Below, piece by piece: positions 44,354 to 53,083 of a stretch of 64,000 nt of DNA. The notes below the pieces were generated by a model. That model ran no database searches and was not told the DNA's origin. It saw only the letters and a list, made by a program, of their open reading frames with translations. This stretch comes from Knoellia locipacati (lineage in GTDB: Bacteria; Actinomycetota; Actinomycetes; Actinomycetales; Dermatophilaceae): positions 558,001 through 622,000 of the forward strand of contig NZ_BKBA01000003.1 in the NCBI RefSeq assembly GCF_007992835.1. The letters run 5' to 3'. The position numbers and the translations under genes were made by a program. Positions within the stretch are counted from its first letter, which is position 1. The number at the start of each line of letters is the position of its first letter.

Positions 44354-45283
44354 ATGGACTTCCGGATCTTCACCGAGCCCCAGCAGGGTGCGACCTACGA
44401 CGACCTCCTCACCGTCGCCCGCACCGCCGAGGACGCCGGGTTCGACGCGTTCTTCCGGTCCGACCACTACCTCCACATGAGCGGCGACGGTGGCGCCGGG
44501 CCGACCGACGCCTGGGTCACGCTCGCCGGTCTCGCCCGCGACACCACGAGGATCCGGCTCGGCACCCTCGTCACCGCTGCGACCTTCCGCTTCCCGGGCC
44601 CGCTCGCCATCGCCGTGGCGGGTGTCGACCAGATGTCTGGTGGCCGGGTCGAGCTCGGCATCGGTGCGGGCTGGTTCAAGGGTGAGCACACGGCATACGG
44701 GATCGACTTCCCCGACGTGCGCGAGCGCTTCGACCGCCTCGAGGAGCAGCTCGCCGTCATCACCGGGCTGTGGGCGACCCCGGCGGGCCGGACCTACACG
44801 CACGACGGGTCGCACTACCCCATGGTTGACGCGCCGGCCCTCGCCAAGCCGGTCCAGGAGGGCGGGGTGCCGATCATCGTCGGTGGCTCCGGCAAGCGGC
44901 GGACTCCCGCCCTCGCCGCGCGCTACGCGTCCGAGTTCAACGCCGCGTTCCAGTCGCCCGAGGAGTCGCGCGTGCTCTTCGAGCGCGTCCGCGCCGCGTG
45001 CGAGGAGCGGCGCCGCGACCCCGACGAGCTGACGATGTCGGCCGTGGGGGTCCTCTGCCTCGGCGACGACGAGGCGACCCTGGCCCGTCGCGCCGCGGCC
45101 CTCGGCCGGGACGTGGGCGAGCTGCGGCGCAACGGGTTCGCCGGGTCGAGCGACGAGGTGGTCGACCGGATCGGTCGCTACGCCGAGGCCGGTGCGACCC
45201 GCCTCTACTTCCAGGTCCTCGACCTCGCCGACCTCGACCACGTCGAGGAGCTGGCCTCGACGGTCCTGCCGCAGGTCAGCTGA
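44354..45283 (+). CDS. LLM-class F420-dependent oxidoreductase
   Basis: A 309-residue luciferase-like protein beginning MDFRIFTEPQQGATYDDL, the style of the TIGR03560 F420-dependent group, with GRVELGIGAGWFKGEH and PIIVGGSGKRRTPALAA. The substrate is unknown. The leaderless ATG is 6 nt after TAGGGT. Its end overlaps the convergent purD stop by 8 nt. Confidence 0.83.
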   Translation: MDFRIFTEPQQGATYDDLLTVARTAEDAGFDAFFRSDHYLHMSGDGGAGPTDAWVTLAGLARDTTRIRLGTLVTAATFRFPGPLAIAVAGVDQMSGGRVELGIGAGWFKGEHTAYGIDFPDVRERFDRLEEQLAVITGLWATPAGRTYTHDGSHYPMVDAPALAKPVQEGGVPIIVGGSGKRRTPALAARYASEFNAAFQSPEESRVLFERVRAACEERRRDPDELTMSAVGVLCLGDDEATLARRAAALGRDVGELRRNGFAGSSDEVVDRIGRYAEAGATRLYFQVLDLADLDHVEELASTVLPQVS

Positions 45284-46556
45284 CGGCGATCTCGTCGCGC
45301 GAGGCCTTGAGCGCGATGTCGGTACGGTGGTGCGACCCCTCGAGCCCGATGAGGTCGACCGCGGCGTAGACGCGCTCGCGGGCTTCCGCGAGGTCGGCGC
45401 CCGTCGCGACGACCGACAGGACCCGTCCGCCCGCGGAGACGAGCGTGCCGCTCTCGTCGAGCGCCGTGCCGGCGTGGAGCACGTATGCCGTCGGCACGCC
45501 CTCAACGTCGCCGGTGCCCGAGATGGGGTCGCCGGTGCGCGGGGTCCCCGGGTAGTTGTGCGAGGCGACGACGACGGTGACGGCGTGGTCGTCGGACCAG
45601 CGCAGCGTGTCGTACTCGTCGAGCCGCCGAGTCGCCGCCGCCTTGAGCAGCCCGCCGAGCGGGGTGAGGAGCCGGGCGAGGACGACCTGCGTCTCGGGGT
45701 CGCCGAAGCGGGCGTTGAACTCGATGACCCGCGGACCCCGGCTCGTCATGGCGAGCCCGATGAAGAGGACGCCGACGAACGGCGTCCCCCGGCGACCCAT
45801 CTCGTCGATCGTGGGCTGGGCCACCCGGGCCACGAGGTCGTCGGCGAGGCCGTCGGGAGCCCAGCCGAGCGGGCTGTAGGCGCCCATGCCACCGGTGTTG
45901 GGGCCGGCGTCGTCGTCGCCGACGCGCTTGAAGTCCTGGGCCGGGGTGAGCGGGACGACGGTCACGCCGTCGCTGAGGACGAAGAGCGAGACTTCGGGTC
46001 CGTCGAGGAACTCCTCGACGACGACCTGGCCGTCCTCCTTGGCGAGACAGGCCTCGGCGTGGGCCAGTGCGGCGTCGCGGTCGTCGGTGACGACGACACC
46101 CTTGCCGGCGGCGAGGCCGTCGTCCTTGATGACGTAGGGCGCGCCGAACGCGTCGATGGACTCGGCCACCTCGTTGACGGTGGTGCACAGGTGGGCGAGC
46201 CCGGTGGGCACCTCTGCCGCGGACATGACCTCCTTGGCGAAGGCCTTGCTGCCCTCGAGCCGAGCGGCCTTCGCCGAGGGCCCGAAGACGTCGAAGCCGC
46301 TGTCCCGCAGCACATCTGCGACGCCGGCCACGAGCGGAGCCTCGGGTCCGATGACGACGAGGTCGACCCGGTGGCGCTGGGCGACCTCGAGGACGGCCCC
46401 GGCGTCGGTGGCGTCGGCCAGCGGCTCGCACAGGGCGATCGTGTCGATGCCGGGGTTGCCCGGCGCGGCCACGACGGCGTCCACGGCCTGGTCGGCGACG
46501 AGGCTGCGGACGATGGCGTGCTCGCGGGCACCTGAGCCGATGACGAGGACCTTCAT
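45276..46556 (-). CDS. purD: Phosphoribosylamine-glycine ligase (GAR synthetase)
   Basis: A 426-residue ATP-grasp enzyme that makes [47 protein letters not shown] and [15 protein letters not shown] are family motifs. ATG 46556 is preferred to an Arg-rich upstream extension. TAGGCT (46565-46570 on this strand) lies 8 nt upstream, indicating a leaderless or near-leaderless transcript separate from the other purine genes. Confidence 0.95.
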   Translation of the reverse strand: MKVLVIGSGAREHAIVRSLVADQAVDAVVAAPGNPGIDTIALCEPLADATDAGAVLEVAQRHRVDLVVIGPEAPLVAGVADVLRDSGFDVFGPSAKAARLEGSKAFAKEVMSAAEVPTGLAHLCTTVNEVAESIDAFGAPYVIKDDGLAAGKGVVVTDDRDAALAHAEACLAKEDGQVVVEEFLDGPEVSLFVLSDGVTVVPLTPAQDFKRVGDDDAGPNTGGMGAYSPLGWAPDGLADDLVARVAQPTIDEMGRRGTPFVGVLFIGLAMTSRGPRVIEFNARFGDPETQVVLARLLTPLGGLLKAAATRRLDEYDTLRWSDDHAVTVVVASHNYPGTPRTGDPISGTGDVEGVPTAYVLHAGTALDESGTLVSAGGRVLSVVATGADLAEARERVYAAVDLIGLEGSHHRTDIALKASRDEIAVS

Positions 46557-46847
46557 GGGCGCCAAGCCTAGGGCGGCAGGGGCGACGCGCAGACGGCAGT
46601 CCGGTGGACGGCATACGCCGTTATGGGTGGGGACAAAGGTGTGGGCGCGACGCGCCCGGGGAGCAGGGGGGTACCCCCGGGTGCGCCGCGCCCGCTCACG
46701 CGGCACTCACGGTTGGGGGGAACCGGAGGCTCTGCGTGAACGTCGACGAGGTCGACGTGGACCACCATGACACGCGGTTCACCGTTCATTCAAACCAAAC
46801 GGCGGCGGGTTCCTGACAATGTCGTGATCCCGCCATAGTCTGGGTGC
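46557..46847. other. Intergenic control region between purD and the LuxR-type regulator gene
   Basis: This 291-bp gap contains a GTATGCCG octamer copy at 46610, a GGGCGCG/CGCGCCC pair, a 12-bp palindrome GGGGGTACCCCC (46667-46678), and a perfect 8-bp inverted repeat ACGTCGAC-GAG-GTCGACGT (46740-46758). An AT-richer stretch with GTTCACCGTTCATTC (around 46778) and the LuxR-gene promoter follow. Two short overlapping frames here have no convincing start signals. Confidence 0.5.
46813..46841 (+). promoter_or_regulatory. Promoter of the LuxR-type regulator gene
   Basis: CTGACA (46813-46818) and TAGTCT (46836-46841) are 17 nt apart, and GTG 46848 lies 6 nt after the -10. This is the best complete housekeeping promoter in the window and predicts a leaderless mRNA. 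Confidence 0.75.
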
Positions 46848-47837
46848 GTGAGCGTGCCCGATGTCCGCCTCGCCATCGACGAGCTGACCACCCGCGTCTA
46901 CCTCCTGCTGCTGCGCCAACCGGCTCCCCGCCGCAGCGCGCTCCTGCGCGAGGGTCTCACCGAGGACGAGGTCACCGCGGCCCTGGCCAACCTCGAGGCG
47001 CGCCACATGGTCAACGCGACCCGGCGCGACGTCATCGAGGTCTATCCGCCCGACACGACGCTGCCGGCGTGGGCCGCCGACCTCGAGCGACAGGCGCGCA
47101 CGACCCGGTCGGCCGTCGAGGGCCTGACCCACATGTACAACGAGGCGAGATCCGGTGTGGCGGGCGCCTCCACGAGCCGCGACGTCGCCATCCTCGACAC
47201 CCTCGAGGAGGTGGAGACGGCCTACTTCCGCGCCGCGCGGCGCGCCGAGAGCCGGTGCGTGCGGCTCATCGCGCGCAGTGCCCGGATGGACGAGATGGTC
47301 ATCCACCACCCCGACGCCATCGTCCTCGCCCACAGCAGCGTCACGAGCCCGACGCTCGAGCGCCAGGTCGTCTTCGAGCAGTCGATCCTCGAGGTCGAGG
47401 GAGCCTTCAGCGCGCTCGAGGCCATGCGGGCTGACGGCATCGACGTGCGCCTCACCCCACACCTCGCCTTCTCGGTCCTCGCCGTCGACCGCAACACGGC
47501 CGTGATCGACATCACCCACCTCGACTCCGGCGGCGGCTCGCTCTACGTCCAGCAGCGCCAGCTGGCCGGCGCGCTCATGGACATGTGCCTCGGGCTGTTC
47601 GCGCTGAGCACTCCCCTGCCGCGCACCCCGCGCGGCAGGGCCCTCGCCCGGCTCACCGACCGGGACGGGCAGATCCTCGCCCTCCTCGCCGCCGGGGCCA
47701 GCGACCTCACCATGGCCCGCCAGCTCGGGATCTCGCAGCGCACGGTCGAGCGCCGCGTCCGCACGATCATGGTCGAGCTCGGCGCGACGACCCGCTTCCA
47801 GGCGGGGGCCATCGCCGGTCGCCGCGGCCTCATCTGA
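46848..47837 (+). CDS. LuxR-type regulator with TrmB-like N-terminus (orphan)
   Basis: A 329-residue protein. The N-terminal 60 residues look like a winged-helix TrmB-type domain (AIDELTTRVYLLLL to LANLEARHMV), a phospholipase-D-like middle follows, and the C-terminal LuxR helix-turn-helix has DLTMARQLGISQRTVERRV. No receiver domain is present. A similar protein is encoded at 51619-52425. Target genes are unknown; neighbouring HelD or purD are candidates. Confidence 0.8.
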   Translation: MSVPDVRLAIDELTTRVYLLLLRQPAPRRSALLREGLTEDEVTAALANLEARHMVNATRRDVIEVYPPDTTLPAWAADLERQARTTRSAVEGLTHMYNEARSGVAGASTSRDVAILDTLEEVETAYFRAARRAESRCVRLIARSARMDEMVIHHPDAIVLAHSSVTSPTLERQVVFEQSILEVEGAFSALEAMRADGIDVRLTPHLAFSVLAVDRNTAVIDITHLDSGGGSLYVQQRQLAGALMDMCLGLFALSTPLPRTPRGRALARLTDRDGQILALLAAGASDLTMARQLGISQRTVERRVRTIMVELGATTRFQAGAIAGRRGLI

Positions 47838-47965
47838 GGCCCGGCGCCGCGAACCGTGACGATGGGGCCGAGCCTGCAGTGGCAGGCCCTGCGCACGCGT
47901 AGACTCATTCCTTCCGTGCGCTCCGCGCACCACACCCACGTCGCTCTGCAGGGAGGGCTTCGACC

Positions 47966-50179
47966 GTGACGACCACGCGCCCCGGTGCCACTGACACCTC
48001 GGCGGACGTCGCCCGCGAGATCGCGTTCGAGCAGGCTCACGTCGACCGCGTCTACGCCGAGCTCGAGAAGGCGTCCGCGCGCGCCTCCGAGGTGGAGAAG
48101 GACGGCATCGCCCGAGGACGTTCGAGCCGCAGTGGCGAGGTGCGCGACGAGGAGCTCACCGGGCTCTTCGAGCGCGACGCCCTCGTCTACGCCGCCGCCA
48201 AGCGCCGGTCCGCCATCGAGAAGCAGTACGAAGGCCTGGTCTTCGGCCGCCTCGACCTCGGGGACGTCGACACCCCCGCCGCCGAGCGCGACGTCCGGCA
48301 CATCGGCCGCCTCGGCGTGCGCGACGACGACTACGAGCCGCTCGTCATCGACTGGCGCGCCCCCGCGGCGTCGGCGTTCTACCGCGCCACCCCCGTCGAC
48401 CCGATGGGAGTCCTGCGACGACGGGTGCTGCGCTGCAAGGGCGCCAGCGTCATCGGCGTCGAGGACGACCTCATGGTGCCCGAGGCACCGGACGACATCG
48501 TCGTCGTCGGTGACGGCGCCCTCATCGCGGCCCTGACCCGCAGCCGCGGCCGCCAGATGCGCGACATCGTCGCCACCATCCAGCGCCACCAGGACGAGGC
48601 GATCCGAGCACCCTCACGCGGCGTCACCGAGATCACCGGTGGCCCCGGCACCGGCAAGACCGTCGTGGCGCTGCACCGTGCGGCCTACCTCCTCTACTCC
48701 GAGCGACGGCGCTTCGAGTCCGGCGGCATCCTCGTGGTCGGCCCCTCGGCGGCCTACACGGCATACATCGAGCGTGTCCTGCCCTCGCTGGGCGAGGACA
48801 GCGTCTCGCTGCGCGCCCTGGGCGACCTCGTCGACGGGGTGACGGCCACCCGTCTCGACCCGCCCGAGGTCGCCGCGGTCAAGGGTTCGCTGCGCATCCG
48901 GCGGCTGCTCTCCCGTGCGGCGTCCCGGCCGCCCGAGGGCGCGCCGTCGCAGCTGCGCGCGTTCATCAACGGGCACGCAGTGCGGCTCGAGGAGTCCGTC
49001 CTGCACCGCATCCGGCGCCAGATCCTGCGCTCCAGCCAGCACAACGTCGCCGCCAAGCACGCCCGTGAGGAGCTCGCCCAGGAGGCGTGGCGCTCGGTGC
49101 GCCAGGGCGACCGCGACGAGTTCTTCGACGCGTTCGACAGCTCGCGCGACGTCGACGAGTTCGTGGACTCCTGGTGGCGCCAGCTCGACCCTCGCGAGGT
49201 GCTGCTCACCCTCGCCGACACCGACCACGCCTACCGTCTCGCCCGCGGCGTCCTCGACCAGGAGGAGGCCGCCGCGCTGGCCCACTCGCTGCGCGAGGCG
49301 CTCTCGCTCGGCACGTGGTCGGTCGCCGACGTCGCCCTCATCGACGACCTCTCCGCCCGGCTGGGCCAGGTCCAGGCGCCCGAGGCCGAGGAGCGCGGCT
49401 TCTACGACATCGAGGAGTTCGACGACCTCGCGTCCTACGGCGTCCTCGACGTCCGGGCCGGTGTCGACCGCCGCGTCACGCCCACCGCGAGCCAGAGCGT
49501 CGTCACGCCCACGGACGCGCGCGAACGCCTGCTGCACGGCCGGATCGAGCGCGCGTCCGGCTCCGCCCACGTGCTCGTCGACGAGGCGCAGGACCTCTCC
49601 CCGATGCAGTGGCGGACCCTGGCCCGTCGCGGCCGCAACGCCTCGTGGACCGTCGTCGGCGACGCCGCGCAGGCCTCGTGGGGCGACCTCGAGGAGGCGC
49701 GGACAGCCCGGCTCGAGGCCTACGGCTCGCACGCGGTGCGCGGGTTCCACATGGACACGAACTACCGCAACGCCCGCGAGATCTTCGACTACGCCCGCGA
49801 CGTCATCCTGCCGCTGGTGCCGGACGCCGACATCCCGGCAGCGGTGCGCGAGACCGGCGTCGAGCCGGTCGACACCGTCGTCGAGCCGCCACCCGTGGCC
49901 TCGGTCGAGTCGGCCGTCGACGAGCTGCTCGGCGAGGTCGAGGGCTCGATCGCGGTCATCACGCCGATGCGCTGGGCCGACCGGCTCACGCACCTCGAAG
50001 GCGCCGGCGACGGACGCGTCCAGGTCATCGACCCGCTGTCGACCAAGGGCCTCGAGTGGGACGCGACCGTGGTCGTCGACCCCGACGCGATCATCGACGA
50101 GTCACCCGGTGGGGTGCGCGTCCTCTACGTCGTGCTCACCCGCGCGGCGCACCGCATGACGGTGCTCCGCCCGGGCTGA
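47966..50179 (+). CDS. helD: HelD-like RNA polymerase-recycling helicase (UvrD/Rep fold)
   Basis: A 737-residue SF1-type ATPase with coiled-coil N-terminus, Walker A at 225-232 (GGPGTGKT), Walker B VLVDEAQDLSPMQW, and later motifs STKGLEWDATVVVDPD and LYVVLTRAAHRM. VIDWRAPAASAFYRATP before Walker A is a HelD hallmark. Actinobacterial HelD proteins free RNA polymerase from DNA and can protect it from rifampicin. GTG 47966 follows GGGAGGG by 8 nt, and a TAGACT -10 box lies about 50 nt upstream. A paralogue is encoded at 58458-60470. Confidence 0.85.
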   Translation: MTTTRPGATDTSADVAREIAFEQAHVDRVYAELEKASARASEVEKDGIARGRSSRSGEVRDEELTGLFERDALVYAAAKRRSAIEKQYEGLVFGRLDLGDVDTPAAERDVRHIGRLGVRDDDYEPLVIDWRAPAASAFYRATPVDPMGVLRRRVLRCKGASVIGVEDDLMVPEAPDDIVVVGDGALIAALTRSRGRQMRDIVATIQRHQDEAIRAPSRGVTEITGGPGTGKTVVALHRAAYLLYSERRRFESGGILVVGPSAAYTAYIERVLPSLGEDSVSLRALGDLVDGVTATRLDPPEVAAVKGSLRIRRLLSRAASRPPEGAPSQLRAFINGHAVRLEESVLHRIRRQILRSSQHNVAAKHAREELAQEAWRSVRQGDRDEFFDAFDSSRDVDEFVDSWWRQLDPREVLLTLADTDHAYRLARGVLDQEEAAALAHSLREALSLGTWSVADVALIDDLSARLGQVQAPEAEERGFYDIEEFDDLASYGVLDVRAGVDRRVTPTASQSVVTPTDARERLLHGRIERASGSAHVLVDEAQDLSPMQWRTLARRGRNASWTVVGDAAQASWGDLEEARTARLEAYGSHAVRGFHMDTNYRNAREIFDYARDVILPLVPDADIPAAVRETGVEPVDTVVEPPPVASVESAVDELLGEVEGSIAVITPMRWADRLTHLEGAGDGRVQVIDPLSTKGLEWDATVVVDPDAIIDESPGGVRVLYVVLTRAAHRMTVLRPG

Positions 50180-50220
50180 CACCCGGCCCGACGCCCACCC
50201 CCACCCCGGCGCAGCGGCCG

Positions 50221-51522
50221 TCAGTCGAGGAGGGCGTGGCGCTCGATGATCTCGTGACGGCCGGGGCCGACACCGATCGCCGAGACGCGGGCACCGATGA
50301 GCTCCTCGACCCGCAGGACGTAGGCCTGGGCGTTGGCGGGCAGGTCCTCGAAGGTGCGGCAGCCGGAGATGTCCTCCCACCAGCCGTCGAGCTCCTCGTA
50401 GATCGGCGTCGCGTGGTGGAAGTCGCTCTGCCCCACCGGCATCTCGTCGTGGCGCACGCCGTCGACGTCGTAGGCCACGCAGATCGGGACCTTGGGCAGC
50501 CCGGTGAGGACGTCGAGCTTGGTGATGACGAAGTCGGTGACGCCGTTGATCCGGGTCGCGTAGCGGCCGATGACGACGTCGAGCCAGCCGCAGCGACGCG
50601 GGCGTCCGGTCGTCGTGCCGTACTCGGCGCCGGTCTTGCGCAGGAACTCGCCGTTGTCGTCGTCGAGCTCGGTCGGGAACGGACCCTCGCCCACACGCGT
50701 CGTGTAGGCCTTGAGGATCGCGATGACACGCGAGACGCGGGTCGGTGGGATGCCGGAGCCGGTGCAGGCGCCACCGGCCGTCGCCGACGACGACGTCACG
50801 AACGGGTAGGTGCCGTGGTCGACGTCGAGCAGCGTCGCCTGGCCGGCCTCGAGGAGGACGTTCTGGCCCTCGTTGAGCGCCTTCTCGAGCACGAGCGCGG
50901 TGTCGGCGACCATGGGACGCAACCGGTCGGCATACGAGAGCAGCTCCTCGACCACACGGTCGGCCTCGGCTGCGCGGGTGTTGTAGATCTTGACGAGCAC
51001 CTGGTTCTTGAGCGCGAGGGCCGCGTCGACCTTCTGGCGCAGGATGCCCTCGTCGAAGATGTCCTGGATGCGGATGCCGACGCGGTTCATCTTGTCGGCG
51101 TAGGTCGGGCCGATGCCGCGACCGGTGGTGCCGATCTTGCGGGCGCCGAGGAAGCGCTCGGTGACCTTGTCGAGGGTGCGGTTGTAGGGCGCGATGACGT
51201 GCGCATTGGCACTGACGAGCAGCTTGCTCGTGTCGACGCCGCGGGCGTTGAGGCCGTCGAGCTCCTCGAAGAGCACCTCGAGGTCGACGACGACGCCGTT
51301 GCCGATGATCGGCGTGACGCTCGGCGTGAGGATGCCGGAGGGAAGGAGGTGCAGGGCGTACTTCTCGCGCGAGCCGTCCTCGGCCTCGATGACGACCGTG
51401 TGGCCTGCGTTGTTGCCTCCGTTGAACTTGACGACGTAGTCGACGTCCTCGCCCATGAGGTCGGTGGCCTTGCCCTTGCCTTCGTCGCCCCACTGGGCTC
51501 CGACGAGCACGATTGCCGGCAT
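50221..51522 (-). CDS. purA: Adenylosuccinate synthetase
   Basis: A 433-residue GTP-dependent enzyme converting IMP and aspartate to adenylosuccinate. The N-terminal [18 protein letters not shown] is the GTP/P-loop signature, with [14 protein letters not shown] next and [17 protein letters not shown] further on. ATG 51522 follows GGAAGGA and is chosen over an Arg-rich extension. Its place near DUF3151 and fba mirrors the mycobacterial purA-fba region. Confidence 0.96.
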   Translation of the reverse strand: MPAIVLVGAQWGDEGKGKATDLMGEDVDYVVKFNGGNNAGHTVVIEAEDGSREKYALHLLPSGILTPSVTPIIGNGVVVDLEVLFEELDGLNARGVDTSKLLVSANAHVIAPYNRTLDKVTERFLGARKIGTTGRGIGPTYADKMNRVGIRIQDIFDEGILRQKVDAALALKNQVLVKIYNTRAAEADRVVEELLSYADRLRPMVADTALVLEKALNEGQNVLLEAGQATLLDVDHGTYPFVTSSSATAGGACTGSGIPPTRVSRVIAILKAYTTRVGEGPFPTELDDDNGEFLRKTGAEYGTTTGRPRRCGWLDVVIGRYATRINGVTDFVITKLDVLTGLPKVPICVAYDVDGVRHDEMPVGQSDFHHATPIYEELDGWWEDISGCRTFEDLPANAQAYVLRVEELIGARVSAIGVGPGRHEIIERHALLD

Positions 51523-51618
51523 GCGGTTGTCCTTCCCTGCGCGGCCGGTGCCGCGCGTGCGTGACATGCGAGGAGCCCGGCGCGTGGCGTTCGCGACGGG
51601 CCCCTGATCGGTCCCAGC

Positions 51619-52425
51619 CTATCGGGTATGCCGTCCGCCCACCGATGCCGTCGGCCGGGAGGTCGCGAGCGAGGCGCCGAGCTGGAAGCGGGTGTCGACG
51701 CCGTGGATGGACATGAGCGCCGCGATCCGGCGTCGGACGGTCCTCAGCCCGACCCCGAGGAAGCGGGCGATGGCCTCGTCCTTGAGGCCCATGCCGAGCA
51801 GCTCGACGAGGCGCTCGTCGCCGGGACCGCTCGCGGCGTACGGCACGGCGTGCGAGTGCTCCCACGCGAGGTCGAAGTAGGCAGCGAGGGTCGAGATGAG
51901 CAGCGGGTCGCGGATGAGGACGTAGCCCGACGCGACGTCACCCCACCCGCGCAGCGCCACCGCCCCGACGTCGCCGAAGACGGCGTACTCGGACCCGACC
52001 TCGGGCAGGAGGCGCTGCTCCTCGCCGACCGTCGACCACGAGCGGAGCCACTGCAGGCCCTGCGGGGTGTCGAGCGCCTGCGCCGGGTAGATCGTCCTCT
52101 GGACGTTGCCGGCGGCGATCCACTGCTGGTTGTCGCGCATCGTCGCGTCGTCGAGCGCGGGGCCGGCGTCGACGACCATGACGAGGTTGCGCAGGATGCC
52201 GCTGGACTCGTGGATGAGGCGCTGGACGACGGTCGGCGCCATGTCGTCGCTGATCGGCTCCACACCCGGCGTCGGACCCGCCGGTGAGGAGTCCCCGAGC
52301 CGGCCGAGAAGGTCTCGCACCTGCCGCAGGTCACGCTGCCGCTCCTCGATGCGGGAGTCCTCGCGGTCGAAGTACTCCTCGAGCAGCCGACCCGGCGAAG
52401 TGGCGTTCCCTGAGGTCAGCGCCAT
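51619..52425 (-). CDS. LuxR-type regulator (orphan), paralogue of the one at 46848
   Basis: A 268-residue protein with an all-helical N-terminal region, a central sensor-like region (SEYAVFGDVGAVALRGWGD) and a C-terminal LuxR-type helix-turn-helix (DEAIARFLGVGLRTVRRRI) followed by DTRFQLGA, matching TTRFQAGA in the regulator at 46848. ATG 52425 begins after AAAGGG. An inverted repeat 24 nt upstream could be its operator. Targets are unknown. Confidence 0.75.
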   Translation of the reverse strand: MALTSGNATSPGRLLEEYFDREDSRIEERQRDLRQVRDLLGRLGDSSPAGPTPGVEPISDDMAPTVVQRLIHESSGILRNLVMVVDAGPALDDATMRDNQQWIAAGNVQRTIYPAQALDTPQGLQWLRSWSTVGEEQRLLPEVGSEYAVFGDVGAVALRGWGDVASGYVLIRDPLLISTLAAYFDLAWEHSHAVPYAASGPGDERLVELLGMGLKDEAIARFLGVGLRTVRRRIAALMSIHGVDTRFQLGASLATSRPTASVGGRHTR

Positions 52426-52449
52426 GTCACACCCTTTCGTGCACAACGG

Positions 52450-52467
52450 TTGGCAGGATGCTGCCAA
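52450..52467. promoter_or_regulatory. Inverted repeat upstream of orphan LuxR-type gene
   Basis: TTGGCAG-GATG-CTGCCAA is a perfect 7-bp inverted repeat 24 nt upstream of the leftward LuxR-type start. A TTAGGT-like -10 box lies just beyond it. An operator for autoregulation is plausible. Confidence 0.4.
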
Positions 52468-52585
52468 TGGCACCTAAGTGTCGCAGAAACCTGTGAACTC
52501 GTTGCATGATGGGCGCGACACCCGACGTGGCAGGGGACACGCGGACGTCGACGCGCTTCGGCGCGGTGCTCCCTGGCAGGGGCTG

Positions 52586-52621
52586 GAGAAGGGCTCGGAC
52601 CTGGTGGTCCGAGCCCTTCTC
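52586..52621. terminator. Terminator hairpin after DUF3151 gene
   Basis: A 16-bp perfect stem (52586-52601, starting GAGAAGGGCTCGG; 52606-52621) with loop TGGT. It lies 50 nt past the end of the leftward DUF3151 gene and ends the fba-DUF3151 transcript. Confidence 0.75.
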
Positions 52622-52671
52622 TCATGGATGCTGCAGGTGCGGCGGGCGCGCGCGTGGAGCGCCGCCCGGCG

Positions 52672-53076
52672 TCAGAGCCCGAGCTCGCGCGCCCCTGTCG
52701 TCGACGAGTCGCGCAGGAAGTCGGCGCAGCGCCGTTCTTCGTCGTTCTCGCCGATGAGCCCGGCCGCCCGCGAGAGGACGGCGAGCGAGCGGAGGAAGCC
52801 GCGGTTGGGCTCGTGCTCCCACGGCACCGGCCCCTGGCCGCGCCAGCCGTTCTTGCGAAGCGAGTCCAGCGCCCGGTGGTAGCCCGTGCGCGCGTAGGCG
52901 TATCCCTCGACGGTGCGGCCGTCGGCGAGGGCGTCCTCGGCGAGGGTCGCCCACGCCAGCGAGGACGTCGGGTTGGCCGCCGCGACCTGGTCGGGGGCGA
53001 CGCCCTCGTCGAGGAGCCGTGCCGCCGGGTCGACGGGCAGGCGGGTCTCGGGGATGCCGAGGAGGTTGTCGGTCAT
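52672..53076 (-). CDS. DUF3151 protein
   Basis: A 134-residue protein recognised by TDNLLGIPETRLP, AANPTSSLAWATLAEDAL, VEGYAYARTGYHRALD and LRKNGWRGQGPVPWEHEPN. The helical repeats look TPR-like. It commonly neighbours fba in actinobacteria, as here with an 8-nt gap from fba, but its function is unknown. Confidence 0.88.
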   Translation of the reverse strand: MTDNLLGIPETRLPVDPAARLLDEGVAPDQVAAANPTSSLAWATLAEDALADGRTVEGYAYARTGYHRALDSLRKNGWRGQGPVPWEHEPNRGFLRSLAVLSRAAGLIGENDEERRCADFLRDSSTTGARELGL

Positions 53077-53083
53077 GTCGTCC

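Noticed and set aside
46568-46816. Two short overlapping frames of 70-73 codons between purD and the LuxR-type gene
   Set aside because: No ribosome-binding site or conserved motif, and their sequence mainly reflects intergenic palindromes.
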